This document shows, one piece after another, positions 50,897 to 60,505 of a DNA stretch of 64,000 nt. The position numbers were made by a program, and so were the translations under genes. The stretch's first letter is position 1, and each line of letters starts with the position of its first letter. The notes beneath the pieces are model-generated. The model was given only the letters and a program-made list of their open reading frames with translations. It searched no databases and was not told the origin of the DNA. Source of the DNA: Pantoea alhagi (GTDB taxonomy: Bacteria > Pseudomonadota > Gammaproteobacteria > Enterobacterales > Enterobacteriaceae); NCBI RefSeq assembly GCF_002101395.1, contig NZ_CP019706.1:2852001-2916000 (forward strand), written 5' to 3'.

Positions 50897-51571
50897 ATGG
50901 ACTATACGCTCACCCGCATAGACCCCAACGGTGAGAACGACCGTTATCCCCTGCAAAAACAGGAGATCGTTTCCGACCCTCTGGAGCAGCATGTCCACCG
51001 TAGCGTTTATATGGGCAAGCTGGAAAACGCACTGCATGACATGGTGAACTGGGGTCGTAAGAACTCTCTGTGGCCGTTTAACTTCGGCCTCTCCTGTTGT
51101 TATGTCGAAATGACCACCTCTTTTACCTCGGTGCATGATGTTGCCCGCTTTGGTTCCGAAGTTATTCGAGCCTCACCGCGTCAGGCTGACTTTATGGTGG
51201 TAGCCGGTACGCCATTTACCAAAATGGCCCCGGTTATTCAGCGTTTGTACGATCAGATGCTGGAGCCGAAATGGGTGATTTCCATGGGGGCTTGCGCTAA
51301 CTCTGGCGGCATGTATGACATCTATTCAGTGGTGCAGGGCGTTGATAAGTTCCTGCCGGTGGATGTGTATATCCCTGGCTGCCCGCCGCGCCCGGAAGCC
51401 TATATGCAGGCGCTGCTGCTGTTGCAGGAATCCATTGGTAAAGAACGTCGTCCGCTCTCCTGGGTCGTTGGCGATCAGGGCGTTTATCGCGCCAATATGC
51501 AGTCCGAGCGTGAAAGGAAGCGCGGCGATCGCATTGCGGTAACGAACCTGCGTACCCCGGACGAAATTTAA
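50897..51571 (+). CDS. nuoB: NADH-quinone oxidoreductase subunit B
   Basis: The 224-aa peripheral subunit holds cluster N2, the last Fe-S centre before quinone. Its cysteines are visible as GLSCCYVEMTTSF (near 61-73), GACANSGG (near 130) and PGCPPRPEAYMQAL (near 157). The length is close to E. coli NuoB (220 aa). A 118-bp gap separates it from nuoC. Confidence 0.98.
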   Translation: MDYTLTRIDPNGENDRYPLQKQEIVSDPLEQHVHRSVYMGKLENALHDMVNWGRKNSLWPFNFGLSCCYVEMTTSFTSVHDVARFGSEVIRASPRQADFMVVAGTPFTKMAPVIQRLYDQMLEPKWVISMGACANSGGMYDIYSVVQGVDKFLPVDVYIPGCPPRPEAYMQALLLLQESIGKERRPLSWVVGDQGVYRANMQSERERKRGDRIAVTNLRTPDEI

Positions 51572-51689
51572 ATCAACAATTTATGGATGGGGCCTGACAC
51601 GCAGCGCAATAATACGACCAACCAACGCGCGCACCTCATCCTGACACCAACGACTTCGTGCCTGTTTTCAGGCCAATGGTGAGTAACGT

Positions 51690-53489
51690 ATGACAGATTT
51701 GACCACGCAAGATCTCGCACAGCCTGCATGGCAAACCCGGGATCACCTGGATGATCCAGTGATCGGCGAGTTGCGTAACCGTTTTGGGCCGGATTCCTTT
51801 ACCGTTCAGCCGACGCGTACCGGCATTCCTGTGGTTTGGGTTAAGCGTGAACAGCTGCTGGAGATAGCAGAATTCCTGCGCAAGCTGCCAAAGCCCTATG
51901 TAATGCTGTATGACCTGCATGGCATGGATGAGCGCCTGCGTACCCACCGTAACGGGCTGCCCGCTGCGGATTTTTCTGTTTTCTACCATCTGCTTTCTAT
52001 TGAGCGCAATAGCGACATTATGCTCAAGGTGGCCTTGTCTGAAAACGACATGCATCTGCCGACGCTGACTAAAATTTTCCCTAACGCCAACTGGTATGAG
52101 CGTGAAACCTGGGAGATGTTTGGCGTTACCTTTGACGGCCATCCTCACCTGACGCGCATCATGATGCCGCCGACCTGGGAAGGTCATCCGCTGCGCAAAG
52201 ACTATCCGGCGCGTGCAACGGAATTCAATCCTTTCGAGCTGACTAAGCAGAAAGAGGATCTGGAGATGGAAGCGCTGCGTTTCAAGCCGGAAGATTGGGG
52301 CATGAAGCGTGGCACCGAAAACGAGGACTTTATGTTCCTCAACCTCGGTCCGAACCACCCATCGGCGCACGGTGCATTCCGCATCGTTATGCAGCTGGAT
52401 GGTGAAGAGATTGTCGACTGTGTGCCTGATATCGGTTACCACCATCGCGGTGCAGAAAAAATGGGTGAGCGCCAGTCCTGGCACAGCTACATCCCTTACA
52501 CCGACCGCGTGGAATATCTGGGCGGCTGCGTTAACGAAATGCCTTACGTGCTGGCGGTTGAAAAGCTGGCGGGCATCGTGGTGCCGGATCGCGTTAATGT
52601 CATTCGCGTGATGCTCTCTGAGCTGTTCCGCATCAACAGCCATCTGCTTTATATCTCTACGTTTATTCAGGACGTCGGTGCCATGTCGCCGGTGTTCTTT
52701 GCTTTTACCGATCGCCAGAAAATTTATGACGTTGTAGAAGCCATTACCGGCTTCCGTATGCACCCCGCCTGGTTCCGTATCGGCGGCGTTGCCCACGATC
52801 TGCCGAAAGGCTGGGAACGTCTGCTGCGTGAATTCCTCGACTGGATGCCGAAGCGCCTGAAGGAATATGAAACCGTGGCGCTGAAAAACAGCGTGCTGGT
52901 AGGCCGTGCTAAAGGCGTTGCCTGCTACGGGAAAGATGAAGCGCTGGCCTGGGGTTCTACCGGCGCGGGTCTGCGCGCCACCGGCATCGACTTTGACGTG
53001 CGTAAATGGCGCCCTTACTCCGGTTATGAAAACTTCGATTTCGAAGTCCCGGTGGGCGGCGGCGTCAGCGACGCTTACACCCGCGTGATGTTAAAAATGG
53101 AAGAGATGCGTCAGAGTCTGCGTATTCTGGAGCAGTGCCTGAACAACATGCCGGCCGGGCCGTTTAAGGCCGATCACCCGCTGACCACGCCACCGCCGAA
53201 AGAGCGTACGCTGCAGCATATTGAAACCCTGATTACCCACTTCCTGCAGGTCTCCTGGGGACCGGTAATGCCTGCGAACGAATCTTTGCAGATGATCGAG
53301 GCCACCAAGGGGATCAACAGCTACTACCTGACCAGCGACGGCAGCACCGTAAGCTATCGCACGCGTATTCGTACGCCAAGCTTCCCGCACCTGCAGCAGA
53401 TCCCATCAGTGATCCGCGGCAGCCTGGTATCCGATCTGATCGTTTACCTGGGTAGTATCGATTTTGTTATGTCAGACGTGGACCGCTAA
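51690..53489 (+). CDS. nuoC: NADH-quinone oxidoreductase fused subunit C/D
   Basis: The 599-aa protein is the NuoC-NuoD fusion typical of enterobacteria. The NuoC part (about 1-190) contains KDYPARATEFNPF at its end; the NuoD part (about 210-599) contains NLGPNHPSAHGAFRIV, the quinone-site region, and ends VYLGSIDFVMSDVDR. It starts at the ATG at 51690 with GGTGAG upstream; the E. coli start a few codons earlier is not in frame here. Confidence 0.98.
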   Translation: MTDLTTQDLAQPAWQTRDHLDDPVIGELRNRFGPDSFTVQPTRTGIPVVWVKREQLLEIAEFLRKLPKPYVMLYDLHGMDERLRTHRNGLPAADFSVFYHLLSIERNSDIMLKVALSENDMHLPTLTKIFPNANWYERETWEMFGVTFDGHPHLTRIMMPPTWEGHPLRKDYPARATEFNPFELTKQKEDLEMEALRFKPEDWGMKRGTENEDFMFLNLGPNHPSAHGAFRIVMQLDGEEIVDCVPDIGYHHRGAEKMGERQSWHSYIPYTDRVEYLGGCVNEMPYVLAVEKLAGIVVPDRVNVIRVMLSELFRINSHLLYISTFIQDVGAMSPVFFAFTDRQKIYDVVEAITGFRMHPAWFRIGGVAHDLPKGWERLLREFLDWMPKRLKEYETVALKNSVLVGRAKGVACYGKDEALAWGSTGAGLRATGIDFDVRKWRPYSGYENFDFEVPVGGGVSDAYTRVMLKMEEMRQSLRILEQCLNNMPAGPFKADHPLTTPPPKERTLQHIETLITHFLQVSWGPVMPANESLQMIEATKGINSYYLTSDGSTVSYRTRIRTPSFPHLQQIPSVIRGSLVSDLIVYLGSIDFVMSDVDR

Positions 53490-53491
53490 TT

Positions 53492-54007
53492 ATGCACGAT
53501 CAAAAAATTGCTATCGAAACGATCGACCCGACCGAGGTCTTTGAACTGAGTGCAGCAGAACGCGACGCGATTGAGCATGAAAAACACCATTATGAAGATG
53601 CACGCGCAGCCTCAATCGAAGCGCTGAAAATCGTGCAGAAGCAACGCGGCTGGGTGCCGGATGGTGCCATTAATGCCATTGCTGAAGTGTTAGGCATTCC
53701 CGCCAGCGATGTAGAAGGGGTTGCTACCTTTTACAGCCAGATTTTCCGTCAGCCGGTTGGCCGACACGTGATCCGCTATTGCGACAGCGTGGTTTGTCAT
53801 ATCACCGGTTATCAGGGCATTCAGGCGGCGCTGGAGCAGTCGCTGAATATCAAACCGGGCCAGACCACCACGGATGGCCGCTTTACGCTGCTGCCAACCT
53901 GCTGCCTGGGTAACTGTGATAAAGGTCCGACCATGATGGTGGATGAAGATACGCACGTTCACCTGACGCCGGAAAATATTCCATCGTTACTGGAGCAGTA
54001 TCAATGA
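53492..54007 (+). CDS. nuoE: NADH-quinone oxidoreductase subunit E
   Basis: The 171-aa thioredoxin-like subunit of the NADH dehydrogenase module holds the [2Fe-2S] cluster N1a, with ligands in RYCDSVVCHITG (the first pair) and PTCCLGNCDKGP (the second pair). It starts 2 bases after the nuoC stop and overlaps nuoF by ATGA. It is slightly longer at the N-terminus than E. coli NuoE (166 aa). Confidence 0.97.
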   Translation: MHDQKIAIETIDPTEVFELSAAERDAIEHEKHHYEDARAASIEALKIVQKQRGWVPDGAINAIAEVLGIPASDVEGVATFYSQIFRQPVGRHVIRYCDSVVCHITGYQGIQAALEQSLNIKPGQTTTDGRFTLLPTCCLGNCDKGPTMMVDEDTHVHLTPENIPSLLEQYQ

Positions 54008-55350
54008 CAATAAAAGAGATCATTCGTACTGCGGAAACCCATCCGCTGACCTGGCGTATGCGTGACGACAAGCAGCCGGTGTGGTTTGACGAATACCGTA
54101 GCAAAAATGGCTATGCCGGCGCGGAAAAAGCGCTGAAAGGCCTGGCGCCTGACGAAATCGTTGCGATAGTTAAAGACTCCGGCCTGAAAGGGCGCGGCGG
54201 CGCAGGCTTTTCCACCGGTCTGAAGTGGAGCCTGATGCCGAAAGATGAGTCGATGAATATCCGTTACCTGCTCTGTAACGCCGATGAGATGGAGCCGGGT
54301 ACCTATAAAGACCGCCTGCTGATGGAGCAAATGCCGCACCAGCTGGTGGAAGGGATGCTGATCAGCGCTTTTGCGCTGAAAGCGTACCGTGGCTATATCT
54401 TCCTGCGCGGTGAATATATTGAGGCGGCGGTACATCTGCGTCGCGCCATCGCCGAGGCTACCGAAGCGGGCTTCCTGGGTAAAAATATTCTCGGCACCGG
54501 CTTTGATTTCGAACTGATCGTCCATACCGGCGCTGGCCGCTATATCTGCGGCGAAGAGACGGCGTTGATTAACTCACTGGAAGGACGTCGCGCCAACCCG
54601 CGTTCCAAACCGCCATTCCCGGCCTCTGCCGGTGCTTGGGGCAAGCCGACCTGCGTTAATAACGTGGAAACCCTCTCTAACGTGCCGGCCATTCTGGCCA
54701 ATGGTGTGGAGTGGTACAAGGGGCTGTCGAAGAGCGAAGATGCCGGTACCAAAATGATGGGCTTCTCTGGTCGGGTAAAAAATCCAGGCGTCTGGGAGCT
54801 GCCTTTCGGCATCACGGCGCGTGAAATTCTGGAAGATTATGCGGGCGGCATGCGTGACGGGCTGAAGTTTAAAGCCTGGCAGCCGGGCGGCGCAGGCACA
54901 GACTTCCTGACCGAACAGCATCTGGATCTGCCAATGGAATTTGCCAGCATCGGCAAAGCGGGCAGCCGTCTGGGTACCGCGCTGGCGATGGCTGTGGATC
55001 ACGAAATCAATATGGTTTCGCTGGTGCGCAACCTGGAAGAGTTTTTTGCCCGCGAATCCTGCGGCTGGTGTACGCCATGTCGCGACGGCCTGCCGTGGAG
55101 CGTGAAAATTCTGCGCGCCCTGGAGCAGGGCAAAGGGCAGCCGGGAGATATCGAAACGCTACTGCAGCTTTGTCGTCAGTTGGGCCCAGGTAAAACATTT
55201 TGTGCGCATGCACCCGGTGCCGTAGAGCCATTACAAAGCGCGATCAAATACTTCCGTGAAGAGTTTGAAGCCGGTATCGCGCCGCAGGTGTTTGGTAATA
55301 CGCGTGCCATTAACGGCATTCAGCCGAACCTGCTCAAAGCGCGCTGGTAA
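54004..55350 (+). CDS. nuoF: NADH-quinone oxidoreductase subunit F
   Basis: The 448-aa flavoprotein subunit oxidises NADH. The FMN/NADH site is seen in GLKGRGGAGFSTGLKWS (near 60-76), GAGRYICGEETALINSLEG follows near 175-193, and the 4Fe-4S N3 ligands lie in ESCGWCTPCRDG (near 350) with a distal Cys in GKTFCAHAPGA. It is translationally coupled to nuoE. Unlike the compact E. coli arrangement, 333 bases with two repeats follow before nuoG. Confidence 0.98.
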   Translation: MTIKEIIRTAETHPLTWRMRDDKQPVWFDEYRSKNGYAGAEKALKGLAPDEIVAIVKDSGLKGRGGAGFSTGLKWSLMPKDESMNIRYLLCNADEMEPGTYKDRLLMEQMPHQLVEGMLISAFALKAYRGYIFLRGEYIEAAVHLRRAIAEATEAGFLGKNILGTGFDFELIVHTGAGRYICGEETALINSLEGRRANPRSKPPFPASAGAWGKPTCVNNVETLSNVPAILANGVEWYKGLSKSEDAGTKMMGFSGRVKNPGVWELPFGITAREILEDYAGGMRDGLKFKAWQPGGAGTDFLTEQHLDLPMEFASIGKAGSRLGTALAMAVDHEINMVSLVRNLEEFFARESCGWCTPCRDGLPWSVKILRALEQGKGQPGDIETLLQLCRQLGPGKTFCAHAPGAVEPLQSAIKYFREEFEAGIAPQVFGNTRAINGIQPNLLKARW

Positions 55351-55382
55351 AACAGAGCAGCAACGGAAAAGGTGCGCACCGC

Positions 55383-55504
55383 TTACCCAAAGCATTTCGG
55401 GTTGCGACAAGGCGGCAACTGAATGAATCCCGCGAGCTCACATCAGTAAGTGAATGCGGTGAGTGAAGGCAGCCAACACCGCTGCGGCCTGAAAGGCGAA
55501 GGGA
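55383..55504 (+). repeat. 122-bp palindromic intergenic repeat, copy 1
   Basis: The unit runs from TTACCCAAAGCATTTCGGG to CTGAAAGGCGAAGGG. TTTCGGGTTGC near its left end can pair with GCGGCCTGAAA near its right end over 11 positions (including G-U pairs), and inner CCGC/GCGG and TCAC/GTGA pairs suggest a long folded RNA. It differs from copy 2 at about three positions plus the junction. Confidence 0.9.
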
Positions 55505-55626
55505 TTACCCAAAGCATTTCGGGTTGCGACAAGGCGGCAACTGAATGAATCCCGCGAGCTTACATCAGTAAGTGAGTGCGGTGAGTGAAGGCAGCCAACA
55601 CCGTTGCGGCCTGAAAGGCGAAGGGT
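55505..55626 (+). repeat. 122-bp palindromic intergenic repeat, copy 2
   Basis: This is an immediate tandem copy of the preceding unit, about 97% identical (differences such as AGCTC/AGCTT, GTGAATGCGG/GTGAGTGCGG, CCGCTGCGG/CCGTTGCGG). It resembles intergenic repeats I recall from Serratia, Yersinia and Erwiniaceae genomes. nuoG starts 57 bases later. Confidence 0.9.
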
Positions 55627-55683
55627 AAAGAAGAATTGTGTTTAACGCTCGGTGATGCCGAGCCTTACGGAAGCATGTTCACT

Positions 55684-58407
55684 ATGGCTACAATTCATGT
55701 AGACGGTAAAGAATATGAGGTAGATGGAGCGGACAACCTGCTACAGGCGTGTCTCTCCCTTGGCCTGGATATTCCTTATTTTTGCTGGCATCCGGCGCTG
55801 GGAAGCGTGGGTGCCTGCCGCCAGTGCGCGGTAAAGCAATACCAAAACGCTGAAGATACCCGCGGTCGCCTCGTCATGTCCTGCATGACGCCTGCTGCCG
55901 ACGGTACCTTCATTTCTATCGACGATGGCGAAGCGAAAGAGTTCCGTGAAAGCGTGGTCGAGTGGCTGATGACCAACCACCCACACGATTGTCCGGTATG
56001 TGAGGAAGGCGGCAACTGTCATCTGCAGGATATGACGGTGATGACCGGCCACAGCTTCCGTCGCTATCGTTTCACCAAGCGTACCCATCGTAATCAGGAT
56101 CTGGGGCCGTTTATCTCCCATGAGATGAACCGCTGTATCGCCTGTTACCGCTGTGTGCGTTACTACAAAGATTATGCGGACGGCAAAGATCTGGGCGTAT
56201 ATGGCGCGCATGACAACGTCTATTTTGGTCGCCCGGAAGATGGCACGCTGGAAAGCGAATTCTCCGGTAACCTGGTAGAGATCTGCCCGACCGGCGTGTT
56301 CACTGATAAAACCCACTCCGAACGCTATAACCGTAAATGGGATATGCAGTTTGCGCCCAGCATCTGCCAGCAGTGCAGCGTCGGCTGTAACACCAGCCCG
56401 GGCGAGCGCTATGGTGAGCTGCGCCGTATTGAAAACCGTTATAACGGCAGCGTGAACCACTATTTCCTTTGCGACCGTGGCCGTTTTGGCTATGGCTACG
56501 TTAATCGCAAAGATCGTCCACGTCAGCCGATGCAGCGTCGCGGCAACGACTGGGTAGCGCTGAATGCTGAGCAGGCGATGCAGGGCGCGGCGGATATTCT
56601 GCGTCAGGCGAAAAAAGTGATCGGTATTGGCTCACCACGTGCCAGCGTAGAAAGCAACTTTGCGCTGCGTGAACTGGTTGGCGCGGCTAACTTCTCAACC
56701 GGCATGCCAGCTGGCGAGCAGGCGCGTCTGGAACTGATGCTGAAAGTGCTGCGTGAAGGCGGTATCCATACGCCCGCGCTGCGTGAAATTGAAAGCTACG
56801 ATGCGGTGCTGGTGCTGGGCGAAGATCTGACCCAAACCGGCGCGCGCGTAGCGCTCTCCGTACGTCAGGCGGTGAAAGGTAAAGCACGCGAAATGGCGGC
56901 GGCGCAGAAAGTAGCCGACTGGCAAATCGCGGCGATCATGAACATTGGTCAGCACGCGAAACATCCGCTGTTTGTCACCAACGTTGATGAAACCCGTCTG
57001 GATGATATCGCAGCCTGGAGCTACCGCGCGCCGGTGGAAGATCAGGCGCGTCTCGGTTTCGCTATCGCCCACGCGCTGGACGCGAGTGCACCGGCAGTGA
57101 GCGATTTCGACAGCAGCCTGAACGGTAAACTTGACGTTATTGTCCAGGCGCTGGCCGGGGCGAAGAAACCGCTGATTATCTCCGGTACACATTCTGGCAG
57201 TGAGGCGATGATCGAGGCGGCGGCGAACGTCGCTAAAGCGCTGAAAGGGCGCGGTGCCGATGTCGGCATTACGCTGCTGGCTTCCGCAGCGAACAGCGTG
57301 GGCCTTGGCATGATCGGCGGCAATACGCTGGACGATGCGCTGACGCAGCTGGAAAACGGCAGCGCCGACGCGGTGGTGATCCTGGAAAACGATCTTTATC
57401 GTCATGCGCCGAAAGCGAAAGTGGATGCCGCACTGCGCAACGCCGACAGCATTATCGTGGTCGATCATCAGCGCACGGCAACCATGGAAAAAGCGGGTCT
57501 GATTCTGTCAGGCGCCAGCTTTGCCGAGAGCGATGGCACGCTGATAAACCAGGAGGGCCGCGCTCAGCGCTTCTTCCAGGTTTACGATCCCTCTTACTAC
57601 GACTCAACGGTGGTGATGCTGGAAAGCTGGCGCTGGCTGCACTCGCTACACAGCGCGCTGGAAAGCCGTCACGTCGACTGGACGCAGCTGGATCATGTGA
57701 TTGATGCCGTGGTTGTGGCGCTGCCGCAGCTGAAAGGCATTAAAGATGCCGCGCCGGATGCCTCGTTCCGTATTCGTGGTCAGAAACTGTCGCGTTCGCC
57801 ACATCGTTCCAGCGGACGTACCGCCGCGCGCGCTAATATCAGTGTGCATGAGCCGCGTCAGCCGCAGGATATGGACACCATGTTCTCCTTCTCTATGGAA
57901 GGGAACAACCAGCCCAGCGCGCCGCGCTCTGAGATTCCTTTCGCCTGGGCGCCAGGCTGGAACTCACCGCAGGCGTGGAACAAGTTCCAGGATGAAGTGG
58001 GCGGCAAACTGCGTAACGGCGATCCGGGCGTGCGCCTGTTTGAAGCAACGACGGGGCAACTGGAGTGGTTTACCCGGGTGCCAACCGCCTTTGCCCGCAA
58101 CGGCGGCTGGCGTGTTGCGCCTTACTACAATCTGTTCGGCAGCGAAGAGATGTCGCAGCGCGCGCCGGTTATTCAGCAGCGTATGCCGCAGGCCGCTCTG
58201 GTGATTAACCCGGCCGATGCCGCTCAGCTTGGCGTTAACGTCGGTACGGCAGTGGAGTTCAACTGCTCTGGTGAAACGCTGCGCTTGCCTGTGCGCTTTT
58301 CTGACGCACTGCAGGCAGGGCAGGTAGGTTTACCGCTGGGCATGCCGGGCGTACCGCCATTCCTGTCGGGCACGACTATTGAGACTCTGCGGGAGGCGGC
58401 ACAATGA
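55684..58407 (+). CDS. nuoG: NADH-quinone oxidoreductase subunit G
   Basis: The 907-aa Fe-S subunit carries several clusters: an N-terminal [2Fe-2S] domain (CWHPALGSVGACRQCAVK near 34-51), HDCPVCEEGGNC near 99-110, and a ferredoxin-like CIACYRCVRYY near 150, followed by a molybdopterin-oxidoreductase-like body with CQQCSVGCNTSPGE near 228 for N7. I start at the ATG at 55684 (MATIHVDGKEYEV); ATG 55675 is an alternative and would add three residues. Ribosome entry has to occur after the repeat pair. It overlaps nuoH by ATGA. Confidence 0.97.
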   Translation: MATIHVDGKEYEVDGADNLLQACLSLGLDIPYFCWHPALGSVGACRQCAVKQYQNAEDTRGRLVMSCMTPAADGTFISIDDGEAKEFRESVVEWLMTNHPHDCPVCEEGGNCHLQDMTVMTGHSFRRYRFTKRTHRNQDLGPFISHEMNRCIACYRCVRYYKDYADGKDLGVYGAHDNVYFGRPEDGTLESEFSGNLVEICPTGVFTDKTHSERYNRKWDMQFAPSICQQCSVGCNTSPGERYGELRRIENRYNGSVNHYFLCDRGRFGYGYVNRKDRPRQPMQRRGNDWVALNAEQAMQGAADILRQAKKVIGIGSPRASVESNFALRELVGAANFSTGMPAGEQARLELMLKVLREGGIHTPALREIESYDAVLVLGEDLTQTGARVALSVRQAVKGKAREMAAAQKVADWQIAAIMNIGQHAKHPLFVTNVDETRLDDIAAWSYRAPVEDQARLGFAIAHALDASAPAVSDFDSSLNGKLDVIVQALAGAKKPLIISGTHSGSEAMIEAAANVAKALKGRGADVGITLLASAANSVGLGMIGGNTLDDALTQLENGSADAVVILENDLYRHAPKAKVDAALRNADSIIVVDHQRTATMEKAGLILSGASFAESDGTLINQEGRAQRFFQVYDPSYYDSTVVMLESWRWLHSLHSALESRHVDWTQLDHVIDAVVVALPQLKGIKDAAPDASFRIRGQKLSRSPHRSSGRTAARANISVHEPRQPQDMDTMFSFSMEGNNQPSAPRSEIPFAWAPGWNSPQAWNKFQDEVGGKLRNGDPGVRLFEATTGQLEWFTRVPTAFARNGGWRVAPYYNLFGSEEMSQRAPVIQQRMPQAALVINPADAAQLGVNVGTAVEFNCSGETLRLPVRFSDALQAGQVGLPLGMPGVPPFLSGTTIETLREAAQ

Positions 58408-59381
58408 GCTGGTTGACACCGGACGTTATCGATATCTTGCTGGGCATTCTCAAGGCGATTGTCATCCTGCTGGTGGTGGTCTCCTGCGGTGCCTTTATGA
58501 GCTTCGCCGAGCGCCGTCTGCTGGGCCTGTTCCAGAACCGCTACGGGCCTAACCGTGTCGGCTGGGGCGGCTCGCTGCAGTTGGTGGCGGATATGATCAA
58601 AATGTTCTTTAAAGAGGACTGGGTCCCGCCGTTCACCGATCGCTTTATTTTTACGCTGGCTCCGGTTATCGCCTTCGTTTCACTGCTGTTAGCGTTCGCC
58701 ATTGTGCCGGTCAGTCCGACATGGATGGTGACCGATCTTAACATCGGGCTGCTGTTCTTCCTGATGATGGCGGGTCTGGCGGTTTACGCGGTGCTGTTCG
58801 CCGGTTGGGCGAGTAACAACAAATACTCCCTGCTGGGCGCAATGCGTGCCTCTGCACAGACGCTGAGCTACGAGGTGTTTCTCGGGCTGTCGCTGATGGG
58901 CGTGGTGGCGCAGGCCGGTTCGTTCAACATGAACGACATCGTTAATAATCAGGCGCATCTGTGGAACATTATTCCGCAGTTCTTTGGCTTCCTGACCTTT
59001 TGTATTGCTGGCGTAGCGGTGTGCCACCGTCATCCGTTTGACCAGCCGGAAGCGGAGCAGGAGCTGGCAGATGGTTACCACATCGAATATTCCGGTATGA
59101 AGTTCGGTCTGTTCTTCGTGGGCGAATATGTGGCGATTACCACGGTTTCCGCGCTGATTGTTACGCTGTTTTTCGGCGGCTGGCACGGACCATGGCTGCC
59201 GCCCTTCATCTGGTTCGCCATTAAAACCGCGTTCTTTATGATGATGTTTATTCTGATTCGTGCTGCGCTGCCGCGTCCGCGCTATGACCAGGTAATGTCC
59301 TTCGGCTGGAAAGTATGTCTGCCGTTGACGCTGTTGAACCTGCTGGCTACCGCCGCAGTGATTCTGTACAACGCGCAGTAA
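58404..59381 (+). CDS. nuoH: NADH-quinone oxidoreductase subunit H
   Basis: The 325-aa membrane subunit has about eight hydrophobic segments and links the peripheral arm to the proton pump at the quinone channel. Conserved AERRLLGLFQNRYGPNRVGW (near 34-53) and PFDQPEAEQELADGYHIEYS (near 212-231) are present. The start overlaps the nuoG stop; nuoI follows after 13 bases. Confidence 0.98.
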   Translation: MSWLTPDVIDILLGILKAIVILLVVVSCGAFMSFAERRLLGLFQNRYGPNRVGWGGSLQLVADMIKMFFKEDWVPPFTDRFIFTLAPVIAFVSLLLAFAIVPVSPTWMVTDLNIGLLFFLMMAGLAVYAVLFAGWASNNKYSLLGAMRASAQTLSYEVFLGLSLMGVVAQAGSFNMNDIVNNQAHLWNIIPQFFGFLTFCIAGVAVCHRHPFDQPEAEQELADGYHIEYSGMKFGLFFVGEYVAITTVSALIVTLFFGGWHGPWLPPFIWFAIKTAFFMMMFILIRAALPRPRYDQVMSFGWKVCLPLTLLNLLATAAVILYNAQ

Positions 59382-59394
59382 AGGGGTTGTAACC

Positions 59395-59937
59395 ATGACA
59401 TTAAAAGACATTATTGTCGGTTTTGGCACCCAGGTACGCAGTATCTGGATGATGAGCCTGCATGCCTTCGCGAAGCGTGAAACGCAGATGTATCCGGAGG
59501 AGCCGGTTTATCTGCCGCCCCGCTATCGTGGTCGTATTGTACTGACGCGCGATCCCGATGGGGCAGAGCGTTGCGTTGCGTGCAACCTGTGCGCCGTCGC
59601 CTGTCCGGTCAGCTGTATTTCGCTGCAGAAAGCGGAGACGGTGGATGGTCGCTGGTATCCGGAATTTTTCCGCATCAACTTTTCACGCTGCATTTTCTGC
59701 GGCATGTGCGAAGAGGCTTGCCCGACCACGGCGATCCAGCTTACGCCCGATTTCGAGCTGGGCGAGTTCAAGCGTCAGGATCTGGTGTACGAGAAAGAAG
59801 ACCTGCTGATTTCAGGGCCGGGCAAATACCCGGAATACAACTTCTACCGTATGGCAGGCATGGCGATCGAAGGGAAAGACAAGGGCGAAGCGGAAAACGA
59901 AGCCAAACCCATCGACGTCAAAGGCTTGTTACCTTAA
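59395..59937 (+). CDS. nuoI: NADH-quinone oxidoreductase subunit I
   Basis: The 180-aa peripheral subunit contains two 4Fe-4S ferredoxin motifs, CVACNLCAVACPVSC (near 60-74) and CIFCGMCEEACPTTA (near 99-113), holding clusters N6a and N6b that pass electrons to NuoB. The length equals E. coli NuoI. Confidence 0.98.
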   Translation: MTLKDIIVGFGTQVRSIWMMSLHAFAKRETQMYPEEPVYLPPRYRGRIVLTRDPDGAERCVACNLCAVACPVSCISLQKAETVDGRWYPEFFRINFSRCIFCGMCEEACPTTAIQLTPDFELGEFKRQDLVYEKEDLLISGPGKYPEYNFYRMAGMAIEGKDKGEAENEAKPIDVKGLLP

Positions 59938-59947
59938 GGAGCCCGGC

Positions 59948-60505
59948 ATGGAATTTGCGTTTTATCTTTGTGGTCTGGTGGCGGTGCTAACCACGCTACG
60001 CGTGATTACCCACACCAACCCGGTACATGCGTTGCTGTACCTGATTGTTTCGCTGCTGGCAGTTGCTGGCGTCTTCTTTTCGCTTGGCGCCTACTTTGCT
60101 GGTGCGCTGGAGATCATCGTCTACGCCGGGGCCATTATGGTGCTGTTCGTCTTCGTGGTGATGATGCTTAACCTTGGCAAGTCGGTTGAGGAACAGGAGC
60201 GCCAGTGGCTGCAGCCTTCGCTGTGGATTGGGCCGGGCCTGGTGTCGCTGCTGCTGTTGGCGGTAATGGTGTACGCCATTATGAGCGCCAATGACCAGGG
60301 CATCGACGGCACGGTAATCGATGCGAAAGCGGTCGGTATCAGCCTGTTCGGCCCTTATGTACTGGCAGTTGAGCTAGCCTCCATGCTGTTGCTGGCAGGT
60401 CTGGTGGTTGCGTTCCATATCGGACGTGAAGATCGTCATGGCGAAGTGCTTAGCAACCGCGTCAGCGATGCAGCGGTTGCGAAAACAAAGGAGGAACGCG
60501 CATGA
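59948..60505 (+). CDS. nuoJ: NADH-quinone oxidoreductase subunit J
   Basis: The 185-aa membrane subunit has five hydrophobic segments and the conserved VYAGAIMVLFVFVVMMLNLG (near 59-78) at the site of its pi-bulge helix. It overlaps nuoK by ATGA. Confidence 0.97.
   Translation: MEFAFYLCGLVAVLTTLRVITHTNPVHALLYLIVSLLAVAGVFFSLGAYFAGALEIIVYAGAIMVLFVFVVMMLNLGKSVEEQERQWLQPSLWIGPGLVSLLLLAVMVYAIMSANDQGIDGTVIDAKAVGISLFGPYVLAVELASMLLLAGLVVAFHIGREDRHGEVLSNRVSDAAVAKTKEERA

Noticed and set aside
51636..52796. 386-codon open frame on the minus strand inside nuoC/D
   Set aside because: It lies wholly antisense to the strongly conserved nuoC/D gene, has no ribosome site or recognisable domain and is His/Arg-rich as expected of a shadow frame.
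56695..57468. 257-codon minus-strand open frame inside nuoG
   Set aside because: Antisense shadow of nuoG without any family feature.
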